A stretch of 64,000 bases of DNA from Tigriopus japonicus. Taxonomy: Eukaryota; Arthropoda; Copepoda; Harpacticoida; Harpacticidae. Location: contig CM021319.1 in the NCBI GenBank assembly GCA_010645155.1, positions 2,999,765 to 3,063,764 of the forward strand, in the 5' to 3' direction. Of the stretch, positions 34,015 to 46,677 are shown one piece after another (the stretch's first letter is position 1; the number at the start of each line of letters is the position of its first letter). Under the pieces are notes generated by a model. It had not been told where the DNA came from, made no database searches, and was given only the letters and a program-made list of their open reading frames with translations. Both the position numbers and the translations under genes were made by a program.

Positions 34015-35935
34015 ACTAGATTTCACTTTAGTGAGCGATGAAGAACAAAAGCAATGAGAGTGATGTTGTCATAGCAAAAGATAAGTGCAATGGATTGTTC
34101 ATCTAGCATCACTTTTGCTTAATTGCTTGTACAGCAAAATCACTCAAACAGGATCATTTGGTGAAGTACACCTAACATATTCATGTAACAAGGTGGTCTT
34201 ACCTGAATTGATTAAATGTTGAAGACGATTCAATACCATGCTCTTCAAGACGACTTACCATATAGACTAGTGGTTTAAAGCATGGATCAAGTTGTTGAAT
34301 GGTGAGGCCTTCTGGTGTGTATTGTACGTACGTATGTTATCTTCAACCTACATGTGAGCCACACAGGTAGGTACTAGGCAGAAATGAATGTCAGAGCTGT
34401 AAACGTCACATACCTACGACACGCAAATCAGGAATTCAACTTAGAGAGGTTGAGAAGAGTCCTTTTCATGAACGTTTCGTAAAAAAGACAACGGGCCCAT
34501 GAATGTTTATTCAGGTTAAGGTTATATCAGTATATTCTTCACAAAGATATCCCCTCACTTCATCGAATTTCTCAAACTCATATCGCAAAAAGAAACAAGG
34601 AATTTCGTCGAAATCAAATTTCCATTCATCAAAAATAGACCTCATTTTGTTGAATTCAAACAAATCAAACCCTATGTATTTAGCGCATACATTTGTTACC
34701 TACAGTACTATAAACTGGCTTTGAAAAATTGAGCTTTCAACTTTTACCTTATTTTAAAACAATTTCAAAATATCTTGAGACATTTTTGAAAAGAATGATT
34801 GTTTGAAGTAATTTGAATGATGGTTGAATTAAAAAGTAATTTTGAAGTGATTTGAACGTCTCAGAAACTAGAACTGAGCAAAACTTCTGAGATGGTCAAA
34901 AGTGTTTCTTAAACACAAATCTTTTATGCATCTGACAAATTTAATCGCTTGAAAAATTTCGGAAGAAAGTTCCAAAATGCCCTCTCTCACTGATCATCTG
35001 CAAAATCAAATAATATTGTGTTTTTCCGTTGTTTGATTTGTTCCTTTTAATTTCCGGCAAATATTGAACAGTCCTCTCAACTAGAATGATATTGAGAACT
35101 TCTAAGAATGCGGAAATTTAGCAAGATGGGGAAGAAGTGTTCCACAAGAAAAAAAAATGAGAAAAAATAGAGAAGGGAGGGATTGGTGAAAGTGTTTTCT
35201 TGTGTGATTTTCATACATTTTTGAAAGGCCAAGCCAATGTGTCAGGTAAGTGGCTATTGGAGTAAAATCAACAATAATCTGGCTGGATCCTAAACATATA
35301 GCGGCGTTCTGAGAGGGAGATAAATGAAAGGCTTTGGTTATTTTTCTGCAATGAACTGAAACCACCTGTGCATACGGATTATAAGGACACGCCTAGATTT
35401 GGACATGTAAGTACTTAAATGCTGTAAAGCCATTGGTTCAAGTCTTTCCCGACGCATACAGAAATGTCAGAACTGGCATTTAATAGTATCTATTTTATGG
35501 CTGTTAAATAGGACAAAAAAAAAATTCTAATGACAAATCACGAGTGTTTGGTATTATGGTGATTGGTGAAATTTATTTGATAAGACAAAATTCAATTGAG
35601 GCCTATGTCTACTTTCAAGTGAAAATCAAGAATGTTGTTTGGATGGCTGCATCAGATTTTTTTACAGATTAGTAACCAATGCAAGTAAATCAATTCCTTG
35701 CGATGTTAAGGTTTTGAAAATAAGATCTAGAATATGCATCATTTGGAAATATTGTCTCAATGCCACGAACATGTATTGTGCCAAGTGATAGGCCCCTTGC
35801 AGGTATTCAAAGTTTCCTTTTGAAATTGTCATTTCGCAAAAATTTCCAAATTTTGGTTTGGAATCTTACTTCAAAATGCTAATAAAAAAAAACAAATTTG
35901 TTCAAATTCGGTGTTTGATCATTAAGATTGTTTAG
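34015..35935. other. Gene-free AT-rich stretch
   Basis: The beginning presumably holds the PITP promoter and 5' UTR. No further gene or transposon end was recognised. Confidence 0.45.
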
Positions 35936-35939
35936 AGTC

Positions 35940-36030
35940 ACTTTCGATCAGGGGCTGGCAACCACCTTTGAGTCAACAAGACCCACCAAATTTGAATTTG
36001 TGTACTGTGGGGCCCAACAAAGAGCTACTC
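35940..36030. mobile_element. hAT-type terminus (AGGGGCTGGCAACCACC)
   Basis: This left end is in inverse orientation to the one at 23400-23453: GGCAACCACCTTTGAGTCAA followed by CCACCAAATTTG. No partner end or coding sequence is visible. Confidence 0.55.
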
Positions 36031-36719
36031 ACGGCACTAAAAAAAATCATTTCAAGTTTCTATGGAAATTCCCAAACACTATGAAACGTGATTCAGACTC
36101 AGAAAACCATGGGGAACAACTTTGATTTATTGAGTTTCTCAAAGTCAGGTCTAGATTAAAAGTTGTACATCTAAAAACCTATTAAATAAATTATTTTTTG
36201 AAATCTATCAGTGCACTTTTAGAGCAGATTTAGATACCCTTTGAATTGAAATTGCTTGAAAATATGTTGCTCAGCTGCTGAGATATTAGAATTTAACCGG
36301 TTCTTTTTTGGCTCAAAAACGCGGAAACACGTTCCGGGTATTTGAAAATTCAAATTCCCAAGAAAATCATACATATTTTTGATGTCACAACATGAAATAA
36401 AAATTATTCATTCTTACATATTTTGTCATAACCTGTAAAAATGATTTATTACAAAAATTTCATAATGCCACATAATACTACATAATAATAATAATTCAAT
36501 CTTGGGGCAGATGAGGTCTTTCCTCATTGATCCTCGTCATAGTCATTACTCTCACTTTTGGGGCCCGATTTTTGTTTCATGTACTTCCACAAATCTTGAA
36601 CTTTGAGCAGCAACCTAACATTAACTTTTTTTCTTTTCCTAAAGTCATTTGACAATAAGGTTCCTTACCCCAATGTCTTTAAAACAACAAAATTATAGAA
36701 GAAAGAAGAGCAGTGGGAG

Positions 36720-36900
36720 CCACAATGTTTTATTGACCGCCTTCGCCTTTTATGAGACTACCTCCAAACCCAAGGTGGTTAAATTCAAAATATTACTTAC
36801 CTACAACTTACTTTATTGCCCAACAAATCACTTTACTACCCAACAAATCACTTTTCTGCCCGACAAATCACTTTAGTGCCCAACAAATCAATTCATTGCC
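36720..36900. repeat. Dispersed repeat with four 20-bp CCCAACAAATCA units
   Basis: Four tandem 20-bp units (36811-36890, CTTTATTGCCCAACAAATCA type) follow a block (36725-36815) that recurs at 63898-63994. This is a repeat family of unknown class. Confidence 0.65.
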
Positions 36901-36904
36901 CTGC

Positions 36905-37900
36905 ATCTCAACTATTTTTCTGAAAGTTCATATCATACCCACAATAATTTGTACGTCTGAAGCCCCCATCTCATTGATGGGGAATGATCCAAAGTGGAAG
37001 TCGTGGTAGGCTTTTATGCTAAGACGCTGAGTAGCCAACACACCAACTGATGATGGACTGACTTGAGGTGAACAAAGCTCCTAAAACCCGTATTGGGGAG
37101 ACAATGCATGCAGGTCAGATTGTACAAATGTCCATGGTTGAATTAATTTTCAGGGTTGAAAAATCGAAACAGAAGTCACTAAAAGGATAGGTTAGTCAAC
37201 AAAATACCAAAGGCACCCACAAATGAAGTGGGAAATGGCCAAGATCCGACATCATTCGTTTCATTTTAATTGATGCCCCTTGGGCTAACGCCCTCGGGTC
37301 GCCAAAAAAATGAGAATCCCTCCGCCGGTTTTGGCCATTACTCCCTTCCTTTGCAAGTGCGTAAATAGTATTTTCATCCCATCAACTTACCGAATTAGCG
37401 TTACCAGGTTTTCAGGCCGACATTGCCAAAAGTTGTTTGAAATACTGCCAATTACGGATGCTCACTGTCATTTTTTGAAGTCATATACCGCCACATTCTG
37501 CCTTTTGATCACGTTTTTAGGTCGAAAATTTCCGCACTCGTTTTAAGGTCAAAAATTTCCGATCTCCTTTCTTTTGGTCACCAAATTTTGATCTGGTTTT
37601 CTTGGTCGATTTTTTTGCCAATTTCTGCCATATTCTGCCACTTAAGAAATTTCACCGCCACAAACTTTTATATACTCCCATTTTCCCCCCACTGCCAAAT
37701 AAAATTTTCATTGCCTTTGTGTCTGCTCAACTGCTTTTACTCTTGCCAAGAGTAAACGGCTGTAGAACAATGAATAAAAGGTGATCACTCAAATAGTAAA
37801 AAAACATTTTTTTTATATCAATGACATTGTTTATGCCCTGTATTTTGACCATATGATAATAGATTGAGTAGTAAACCATAAAGAGGGCGTAACTAGAGCG
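36905..37900. other. Gene-free stretch
   Basis: No coding signal. TTGCCAA/CCGCCA-rich patches around 37300-37700 recall the hAT ends in the window, but no terminus pair could be defined. Confidence 0.4.
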
Positions 37901-38185
37901 CTATAATAAAAGAGTACTAAAAGATTTATCGCTAATGATATCAAAATCGCCAGATTTATCGCCAGTGATATCAAAATCGCCAGATTTATCGCCAGTGATA
38001 TCAAAATCGCCAGATTTATCGCCAGTGATATCAAAATCGCCAGATTTATCGCCAGTGATATCAAAATCGCCAGATTTATCGACAGTGATATCAAAATCGC
38101 CAGATTTATCGCCAGATCAGCTGATTTCGCCCGGTTTTTTTTTCTATCGCCAGACACGTTTCAAAATCGTAGTTGGCAACCCTAG
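37901..38185. repeat. 30-bp tandem repeat next to a hAT-type end
   Basis: Six 30-bp units plus a partial one (37922-38116; AGATTTATCGCCAGTGATAT start) contain GATATC and CGCCAGA motifs. On the right they run into GATAGAAAAAAA-like sequence and the terminus AGTTGGCAACCCTAG (about 38172-38186). On the left is the CTATAATAAAAGAGTAC motif of the 8131 foldback. The 10-residue peptide repeats are a by-product of the period. Confidence 0.75.
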
Positions 38186-38189
38186 TTGC

Positions 38190-39920
38190 ATTCTCTTTTC
38201 TTCCCTTAATCCAAAACGTTCAGTTAGAGAGTACGAGGGTCAAAAAGGCAAAACCAGATTGATTAAGTTTTAGACAGTAATGTCCTTAAAACAAAACAAA
38301 GAAAAACTTTTTTTTTAATTTGAGGATAAATTTCACTTAAAATGAATGTCTTTTTTTGTTTTTTTTTTCTCATTGGTCATACATACACATGGGAGAAATT
38401 GTCCTTTCACCTCTATGTACCCCTGCACGAGTTTTTGAGCCTCAAATTTAGAATGATGTTTTTTCTAGCAAGGTGTATCTTAGAGCCAGTGACTTGAGTT
38501 GCAAGTTGATAACTTCATTGTACGTGAAAAAGAATTGCTTCATTTTTTAAACATAAATGTGAGTGTTTGCGGGCTGATACAAGATCCTGCATTATGTTGA
38601 TTCCATAGACAGCCACCTGGTCACAATTAAGGATATGTTTCGTTCACATTCCAACTTAACTTAGTAATAAGCTTGTAATTTCAATCTTGTCAGTTCATTA
38701 CTAAAAGATTTGACACCCATCATTGTCGCTAAATTGTTCACAATCTGAAATTTATCTTGCGTCCAAAGTTTTGATTGGGTTAAACATACTATCATGTCTC
38801 ACTTATAAATGACACAAAAAATAATTCAAGGTTGCGTGAACAAAAAACAAAGTTCCGTTGCGAGTTGAGGTGGGCATTGCTACAAAGTAATCATTTCTTC
38901 TCATTTAAGGTGAAGAAACCAACTTTCCCTCGAATGTAATGTCACCTATGATTCTACAGGGTATACCACTTAAATTCATTTGTTTGATTTCATCATGGCC
39001 ACCTTTGGTCTTCACCACAGCCTTCAATCTACCAACTGCAGCCTCAACACAGGCATGCAACTCAATCAGTTTGACGAGCCTCTTCGGAATGGATGAGAAG
39101 GAAATTTTCATCCAATTGAGGCCTGGAGATGAATCAGGACATTAAATCCTTGTCCCAGAAATGAGGAAAGACATCTTGACAATAATTTTGAGCAAGTTGT
39201 GCGGTATGTCAAGCAGCCTCATCTTACTGGGAGAGCAGGGAAGTTCAAAGGCCAATTTTGAACCGTTAAAATTTTTCTTACAAATATTGATGAAAAAATT
39301 TAACTAACACCAAACATTGCAGGGAAATCATTCCCTTGCATCGGTTAAAAACATGTGAACAAGCCAGGAAAAAAATACTTTGCCAAAAGAATAGGCAAAA
39401 CATTTTGTTTAAACAATAAGTGTGAAACTAATAAAAGGCCAGTGCAATAAAGGTAAGAGGAATCTTTCGGTCTTAATTTAGAAGGGACATCTTGTAGAAG
39501 AAGGACTCTCTTGAGTTTCGAAATGGATCTTACCACGGAACTTTGTCTTTTTTGCTCACGCAACCCTAAATTAATTTTTGTGCCCTTTATAAGTGAGATA
39601 CTATCATGTCCATGACAGATTCAATTCCTTGCTGAAACTGCTTGTGCCACTCAAGGATCAGTTCATTGTCTTCTCCTGAAGTGTCGTTTTATTACTATAC
39701 TTCCCAAATTGTGTGCTAAGAACATGTTCTTTTCATTCCTCATTGTCCTTTCGTCCAACCTTCAAAATTGTGGCGGCCCATAATGAAGTTGCTTGCTTTT
39801 TTCAACTTTTATTGCGAAAAAAATCCTTGAACATGGCCGAAAACTAAATTTGTCTCAATTGTACTCAAAAAATATTTCCTGCCTCAAATGTTAATTTGAT
39901 GACTGATTTTTTATACAAAA
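38190..39920. other. Gene-free stretch
   Basis: A 68-codon minus-strand ORF (38905-39111; IPKRLVKLIELHACVEAA) has a protein-like composition but lacks neighbours and was not recognised. Nothing else was seen. Confidence 0.4.
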
Positions 39921-39921
39921 A

Positions 39922-40832
39922 TACAGTATGTCCCATAAAAATGCGAAAGTTTTCAATATTTATTTTTGGGCAGCTGTAAACATTATTTTTACTGTTTTAG
40001 GACTTGTGTGTAATCGTTAGACTGTGTACTTTGAGCTAATGTAAACAAAATAGTGGGTTGTGAGTAAGAAATTTGAGAAAAATGGATGTAAAGGAGGGTG
40101 CGACTGGTTTGCTGCAAGGCCAAACACCTATATAACTAATTGCAACGATTGTTGAATCCCACCTGGCTCCGGTTTCATCTATCCAACGTTCACTCCTTGA
40201 TGGAATACGTCCACAGAAGCCAGAAAAAAGTCGTCCATGGTCCGCTTGCCTACCCACGGTCATCAGATTAGTGAAATAGAAAATGAGGCAAAATCCTATT
40301 AAACAGATCCAAAAATTGACAAGGAAAGGCAATATTTAAAAAACTACTATGCAACAGTTGCCCATGACCAACAGTTCAAGCCATTTTTGACCAATTTCTA
40401 CATAGTAGTTTACGAAATATCGGCTTCCTTGGCCAATTTCCGGATTGATCTCAAAAGCGGGATTTTGCCTCATTATGTCCCATCAGTCGAATGGCCTTGG
40501 GTGCAAGAGCAGACCGTGGATGGCCACTTCCTGACTTCCATGGACGTGGTCCATCAAGGAGTGAATGTTGGATTCAGAAAACGGTAGCCAGGTGGCACCC
40601 CACAATTTTTCTTTCATTTTGTTTTACGAGTTTTTGGGCAAGCAGCAAAGCAGTCATAATCTCCTTTCATGTATTTATCTCATATTTTTGAATGGCAAAC
40701 CACTTTTTTGTTCACATTGTCTTAGAATATACAATCAAATGATGACACACAGGTATTAAGACAGTAAAAATGATGATTATTGCTATCAAAAAATATTCTT
40801 GAAAGTTTTGGATTTTTTTGGGACATAATGTA
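39922..40832. mobile_element. Palindromic Tc1/mariner relic
   Basis: The termini CAGTATGTCCC and GGGACATAATG are flanked by TA on both sides, as for Tc1/mariner. Each half encodes, in inverted orientation, a decayed N-terminal transposase region: a GRPR-like stretch (minus strand LDGPRPWKSG) followed by a helix-turn-helix-like IRLMGHNEAKSR segment. The plus copy is around 40090-40370 and the minus copy around 40740-40340. The catalytic DDE half is absent from both. Confidence 0.6.
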
Positions 40833-41679
40833 TCAGCCTAATTTTGTTAATGTGATCATTGTAGTTTCCCAAATGCGGTTTTCATAATCTTAATTTAAGT
40901 TATAATCTTAAGTTTGTAAGGGTTGTTACCATGAGAAAGTTTCCAATTTTCAAAGCAGGTTCAAATGTGAATTCCATCACTGAAATAACTCGTAAAAACC
41001 ACTTTCCTGTGGAATTTGTTGCATTGTATCGTATTCAGGTATCGTATTTTCTCCCCTTTTCAGTTTAGGCTTTTTAATGGCTCGTATACATGTGATGGAG
41101 GAAAGCTTTCTTGTCTTGGGACATTTTCAAAACAGTGCCTTGATCAGCCGTCACTTCAGGGAGTCCAATTTGTACTATTTAGATAGCACAAAATAGTGCC
41201 AAACATTATTCTAACTCTTCAGGTTAGGCAGGAATTATCCGAAATCATTCAACTCATGGATCATTTTTGAAATAGCTAAGCTGATTGGATTAAGTCACTA
41301 ATTTGATAAGATAACTACACTGTTTTCAATGTAAGCTACACAAGTTGTTGTCAAATTTGGCTTCATGTTACCCATTTTGGTAAGCCTAATAATCAAATTT
41401 GGCCCTCTCAGTGACAGTAAAAATTCTCCCTAATATGCCAAATTTATTACGTTGGATTTTTTTGAGTCGGTGAGCAATTTGAAGTTTTGTCAGACAAGAA
41501 GGGACATCTGAACTGATGTAATAGGGCTATTTTCGTCCTCCGCAAACAACGTATACCTCAAGTGTGGCTGGGACTAAGCGTGAAATAACGCCAGAAAAAT
41601 ACCAGTTTAATGCTCATATGTTATGCAAAATTTAATATCTCGTTCCTAGGACGTATTTGAAAATAAAAGAATTGGACCA

Positions 41680-41995
41680 ATGCCAATTGAAATTTGGCAA
41701 TGCTTGCCTTTCCAATAATGTTAATTGTAAAAAATTGGCATGGCAAAAAATAAGTTGGAACGGTGTCTTCCGTCTGTGTAACTAAAAAAATCGTAACTTT
41801 CATTTTTGAACAAATAATCCATAAGTTGACATTTGTTGAAAAATAATATTGCACATTCTAAACAATTTGTAGATTAGGCCAAAGTCGCAGATAAAAGCAA
41901 ATATGACAGCGGAAGATGCAAAAGGCAAAAAAATAAAGAAGTTTTAGTTATCAAAGATCTGTTTGCGCTTTTTGTCTAGCCCTACTCATCAGACA
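41680..41995. repeat. Dispersed repeat, inverted relative to 14850-15190
   Basis: The reverse complement follows the 14850-15190 copy block by block. The outer end reads GCGCTTTTTGTCTAGCCCTA, resembling the TAGGG...GTGCAAA termini of the hAT families here. Confidence 0.55.
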
Positions 41996-42012
41996 TGTCG
42001 AAACCCTGTGTG

Positions 42013-44165
42013 CAGTGGCGCCAGATGCTGCGTAATTACCTATTTCTGGGGTAATTTTGACATAAATTGGGTAGCAAATTTGACCATCGGGTAATACCCA
42101 ATAGCCTAAAATCTGGGGTAATTTGCTTCATAGGGTGCTAAAGTAGAAATTTTCTAATTTTCAATATTTTTTCCTCAAAAATGAAAATGCCAAAAGGTGA
42201 AATATTTCATAATTATGACAACTCTTGAAAACAAGGGAAACCAAAGCCCTCCCACAGAGTTCCAAGAGAGGAGATGCCAGAGGAGGCCGGTTGTGAAATT
42301 TCATCGTGGGCAGCCAAGGCTGTTTATCATCAGCAAATAGTTGAAACTGGCCTAAACAAACGTATTCATAGAAGGCAATTTCTTGAAACACTTATAGTTT
42401 TCGGCATTTGGCCTCCTGTTTACACTATACTTCTCTCAAATTACACCAGGGGGCTCTATTTAGATGAAAATTCAATTTGCAGGCATTAATTTGTACTTTT
42501 ATAGGCATTGGCAGTGACAATATGTCTTGCACACTTTCGTTTGTTCTATGATCTTTCACTTGTTTGGGCAAGTAATGCGCTCACTAAGAGGTATAATAAA
42601 ACACACACTTTGTTAACTTATAAAATAGAACATTTATTCTGATCGATAGGGGTGCAGATTTCTGGCAAATAAAAGCGTCCAAAATGGCAAATAAAAGTGT
42701 CCAAAATGGCAAATAAAATGGCAAATAAAAGCGTCCAAATTGGCAAATAAAATGGAAAATAAACAAAGAAATGGTAAATAAAATGGCAAATAGACCCGAA
42801 AACTTACCGAAATATAACAAAACTGGCCACTCAATTCGGAAAATGAGCGTTGTTTTTCCAACAATAAAGTGGAATGCAAGTGAATGAGGATTTATTAGAA
42901 AATATTTTGATGCCGTTGAATGATCAACATATCCTGTAAATGAAATATTTTGGGCAAAAATTTCTTTTGCCTATTTTTTGCCCAAAAACAATTTTTCCTT
43001 TGATGTGGCCAAAAAACGACAAATTTTGCATTCAATTGCCCAAAAACCGACTAATTTTGGAATTATTTGCCCAAAAATGGTAAATAAATACAAAAATGGC
43101 AAATAAACTTTAAAAGCTAGCAAATAGCAAATAAACATGTTTTTGGGCATTAAATCTTATTTGCCAGAAATCTGCACCCCTACTGATCGATCAGTCATGT
43201 CGTCTCCGCTCTCCAGAATCCATATTCTGTCCCTTCTCTCTTTCCCGCATCTTTTTTCTCCGTCCGGTTAACAGCTATCATCGCAGCATTAATTAAAATG
43301 ATAATCAAGTAATAGAACATAGATCAATTTTACGGTATTCTTCGGAAATATGTGCCTTTTCACGCAACTTCTGGCCAGTTTCAGTAGTAAAGAAGGGAGA
43401 CAAAATGACGATAATGGCCTCTCTACAGATTTCTATGGGCCCTCCCAACATGCTCTCTAAGTGAAGTGTTGCCATGTTTTGGTCCAAATCTTATTTTGGG
43501 GTTAAAATGGGTTTGACGGCCAGTTTGAAACATAACACAGAGGCCTCAATCTTGAATTGAAATTGGAAGACTGATATCTGGGTTCGAAATTAATCGTAAT
43601 TTGGGAGCGGAAAAATAAAATCTGACAAATTTTTTAATGCCATATCATTTTACCCTTTTTGGGTATTTGGAATCATTTTGGGATTTTAAACGATTTTTCC
43701 AAAAAGTTTTTGCAGCATGCGTAACATATTTCTGCAAATGTGCATAGTTTTCGCGAATATTGCTCCAATCTTTACTTTCTTCATTTTTTGAATTATGATT
43801 TCAGGAAAGCACTTAAAATTTTCTTACCTTTTGAAAATTTCAGCTTTCCAAATTTGTAATTGAATTCTGGCCAATTCACATTGTTAGAACATTTATTCCA
43901 TAACAAGAAACTTTTAAATGGCCAGCATTTTTTCCGTTTTCGCAGACAAAAAAATAAGCCTTCTAATCATACATGATTCGCAGTATTGTTACAGCCTTTT
44001 CTATGTATTTATTAGATTTTTTTGTGTCCCATACCAGTTCAAATGTTGGGGTAATTTTGCCCCCAAGTTGGGTTATTTTACACTTCAGGGGAAATTTTGG
44101 GGTAATTTTTGACGTAATTTCCGACAATCCTGGGGTATTTTCCGAAAACAAATCTGGCACCACTG
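42013..44165. mobile_element. hAT-like element with CAGTGGYGCCAGAT ends and near-perfect 8-bp duplication
   Basis: The left end is CAGTGGCGCCAGATGC, the right end ATCTGGCACCACTG. Flanking octamers are CCTGTGTG (42005-42012) and CCTGTGCG (44166-44173). GGGGTAATTTTG motifs are enriched near both ends. No intact transposase remains. Another element (42647-43182) is nested inside. Confidence 0.78.
42647..43182. mobile_element. 536-bp non-autonomous hAT element, 8-bp CTGATCGA duplication
   Basis: It has perfect 26-bp terminal inverted repeats (TAGGGGTGCAGATTTCTGGC...) and perfect CTGATCGA duplications (42639-42646, 43183-43190). Internally it holds many GGCAAATAAA and TTTTGCCCAAAAA units. There is no ORF of interest. 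The intact ends and duplication suggest a fairly recent insertion. Confidence 0.92.
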
Positions 44166-44706
44166 CCTGTGCGTCAGTCCAAATAGAGGTTGTGAAGAAT
44201 TGATTGTTGTCTTTCGCTATGGACGATGCCAAGACCTGCCGTGTAGACATCGCTGTAGGCCAGCCAGCACTGTCCAGGCACTGAAAGAGACAAATTACCT
44301 AATATTTCAAGTAAATTTGCCAACAATGTCACCAACCAATGTCCTTTTTGATATCGGTAAACAATTATGATACTTATTTATCAGTACAATATCACACATA
44401 TTGCGAAATAGTTAAAATTATGTTGAGTTTTGTCTCTTCCCGAGTGCATGGACAACGCTGGCTGGCCTTGAGCGATGTCTACGCAACAGGCTGGTGGGGC
44501 AGGAATAGAGGGGGACAACAAACAATTCTTCACAACCTCTATAATGAGGTCACGTTGGTAACCTGTCGTTCATATCCCCAAACAAACCTTAAACCCGGTC
44601 ACATTCTTCGAAATAAGTTTCTTCCTCCTCTAGCCTTAACTCTTCTTGGGTTTCATCTTTGGGTTCCCTCCAATTCATCCTTGTCCGCTGACGGAGACCG
44701 CCCAAA

Positions 44707-46677
44707 ATGGGGTTGGATTGGGAGGCTCATGATGTGTTGACCGATTTTCGTGAGTGTCAAAAGGCGTCTCAGAACACGGATTTGGTCTTTCACTGTAGCA
44801 ACGGCCACGTGTCCGCCCATCAAATGATCTTTGCCGGCATCTCGCCCTTCTTCACCGATCTCATGCAACGTTTCGTGATTGGCCAGGAACTTTTTCCCTT
44901 GGATTTGAACATTTCCTTGCCCGAGATTCGCCGAGAACACGTGGAAATGGTCGTGGAAATGGTGTACACGGGTCAAGTGCGGATTACAAAAAGGGACTAT
45001 CAACCTTTTCGGGAGATTTGCCAACTCCTGCAGCTCTGTGTGCCAATAGCTGATTACGATAATTTTTTCAAGAACCAGGGCAGCAACGAAGACAGGTCCA
45101 ACTCTTTTGATGCTCGGGACGCCCAGGAGCAGGTGTCAATTCCTTTGAAATCGCCGACCAACCCACGGGTCTTTGTGTGTGACGAATGCTATGAGATATT
45201 CCCTTTGAAAATCGCCTTGAAAAGGCACAAGAAGAGCCAACATGACGAATCTGGATCAGAAAAGACAAACTCGTCGCCATCGCCAATCGTGTCAGAGGCA
45301 TCGACGGAGACCCAATTAAATACTCGACCCACTAGACGAAGGGCTTTGAACGGTAGCAAGAACTTGGTTTGCCTGCAAAATGACGAGAGTATGGTCGAAT
45401 GTCCCGATTGCCAGAGTCTCTTTGGTCCCAGGCAAGTCCGACAACATTTAGCCGTCCATCTCAAGGAGGAGCTTGGTGCACTCGTGATGAGGAGCGAGTC
45501 CGGAACTGGAATTTTTAAGTGTCCAGAGTCACTTTGTTCTTATGAGACAACTGTACCTTTCTATTTGAGTCGTCATTTGGGCGTGACCCATGATTTTATC
45601 ACAAAATTTGCCAATGAAGCCCAAATGAAGTTCCTCCATGATGCTCAAGAGCTAATTTGCAAACCAAGAAGTTCGTCTTTGAAACCCTGTAACTTGTCGC
45701 CGAAAAATAAAGATATGAACCTGAATCAACGTAGGACAAGCCAACGGATCGTGGAGAATGAAGATGGCCCAGAGAATGTGAACAATGACATCGAGCCAGC
45801 GATCGAAAGTCCTCATGAGGATTCCACCGAGAGTGAAACACAGCCTTCCAATGAACCGGATAAGTTAAACCCAGCAATGGTTTCCCAATTAAACCAACCA
45901 TCAAGTTTGTCTCTCAATGGCATGATGCAAAAGAGCGCGCAAATTGCCGATCGAGTTATCGAATGTCCGGATTGCCAGAGTCTCTTGCCTCCAAGAGGTG
46001 TCAAACAACATTTAATCAGACATTTGAAGAAGGAGCTCAACGTGTTCTTGAAAAGAAGTGAATCCAATCGTCACCTTTTTGAGTGTCAATTCTGTTCGTA
46101 TAAAACAATTTCCCACGGCAATATGCGACATCATGTGGGCGTGATTCATGATGAGATGTCCAAAGTTACCAATGATGCTCAAAAGAAGTTTCTCCAGGAT
46201 GCTCAAAATATGATGCGCAAACCAAAAAACAAGATGAGGCTCAATAATCTGGGGACCAGAAGCCGGATCCAGGAGAATGAAGACTTTCCTGAAGTAGACG
46301 AGGGACACGTCGAAATTGAATGCAATAATGGTCTGAAAGATGCAACCAACAATGAATCACCGCCGCAAAAAGACGAGCGTGCGCTGAAATGTCCGGATTG
46401 TCGAAAGCTCATCCATCCAAGACTGGCCGGACGTCATTTAACCAGTCATATGCGGGAAAAACTCAACAAATACACATCAAAGAGTGAATCCGGGTGTGGA
46501 CTTCTGAAGTGCCAATTATGTTCGTATGTAACAGATGACATATACGGCATGCATTATCATGTGGGTGCAAAACACCAGATGATGATGAAATATATCGATG
46601 AAGCTCAAAAGAAATTCATCGATGATGCGCAAAGAATGTTATTGAGACGAAGAAGACCCAAGACCTTGAAGAAATAG
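44707..46677 (+). CDS. BTB-domain C2H2 zinc-finger protein
   Basis: A single-exon ORF of 656 aa. Residues 1-120 form a BTB/POZ domain (NTDLVFHCSNGHVSAHQMIFAGISPFF, VEMVVEMVYTGQV). A classical finger (CDECYEIFPLKIALKRHKKSQH) lies at about 158-180. Three tandem modules begin near residues 232, 418 and 560. Each contains a short CPDC...HL..HLK finger, a CxLCSY...HxGVxH finger and an A-rich helix (ANEAQMKFLHDAQ type). Disordered charged linkers separate the modules. BTB-ZF proteins of this plan are sequence-specific transcription factors that oligomerise through the BTB domain. The ATG context (CCCAAAATGG) is good and no upstream exon is needed. A fourth module follows the TAG in the same frame but contains more stops. 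Confidence 0.88.
   Translation: MGLDWEAHDVLTDFRECQKASQNTDLVFHCSNGHVSAHQMIFAGISPFFTDLMQRFVIGQELFPLDLNISLPEIRREHVEMVVEMVYTGQVRITKRDYQPFREICQLLQLCVPIADYDNFFKNQGSNEDRSNSFDARDAQEQVSIPLKSPTNPRVFVCDECYEIFPLKIALKRHKKSQHDESGSEKTNSSPSPIVSEASTETQLNTRPTRRRALNGSKNLVCLQNDESMVECPDCQSLFGPRQVRQHLAVHLKEELGALVMRSESGTGIFKCPESLCSYETTVPFYLSRHLGVTHDFITKFANEAQMKFLHDAQELICKPRSSSLKPCNLSPKNKDMNLNQRRTSQRIVENEDGPENVNNDIEPAIESPHEDSTESETQPSNEPDKLNPAMVSQLNQPSSLSLNGMMQKSAQIADRVIECPDCQSLLPPRGVKQHLIRHLKKELNVFLKRSESNRHLFECQFCSYKTISHGNMRHHVGVIHDEMSKVTNDAQKKFLQDAQNMMRKPKNKMRLNNLGTRSRIQENEDFPEVDEGHVEIECNNGLKDATNNESPPQKDERALKCPDCRKLIHPRLAGRHLTSHMREKLNKYTSKSESGCGLLKCQLCSYVTDDIYGMHYHVGAKHQMMMKYIDEAQKKFIDDAQRMLLRRRRPKTLKK

Noticed and set aside
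37922..38116. Possible CRISPR-like array (also 6734-6865 and 55945-56232)
   Set aside because: The units are contiguous without unique spacers, and the context is clearly eukaryotic.
37831..38273. ISKSPDLSPV and LAILISLAIN repeat ORFs
   Set aside because: By-products of a 30-bp tandem repeat; no support as proteins.
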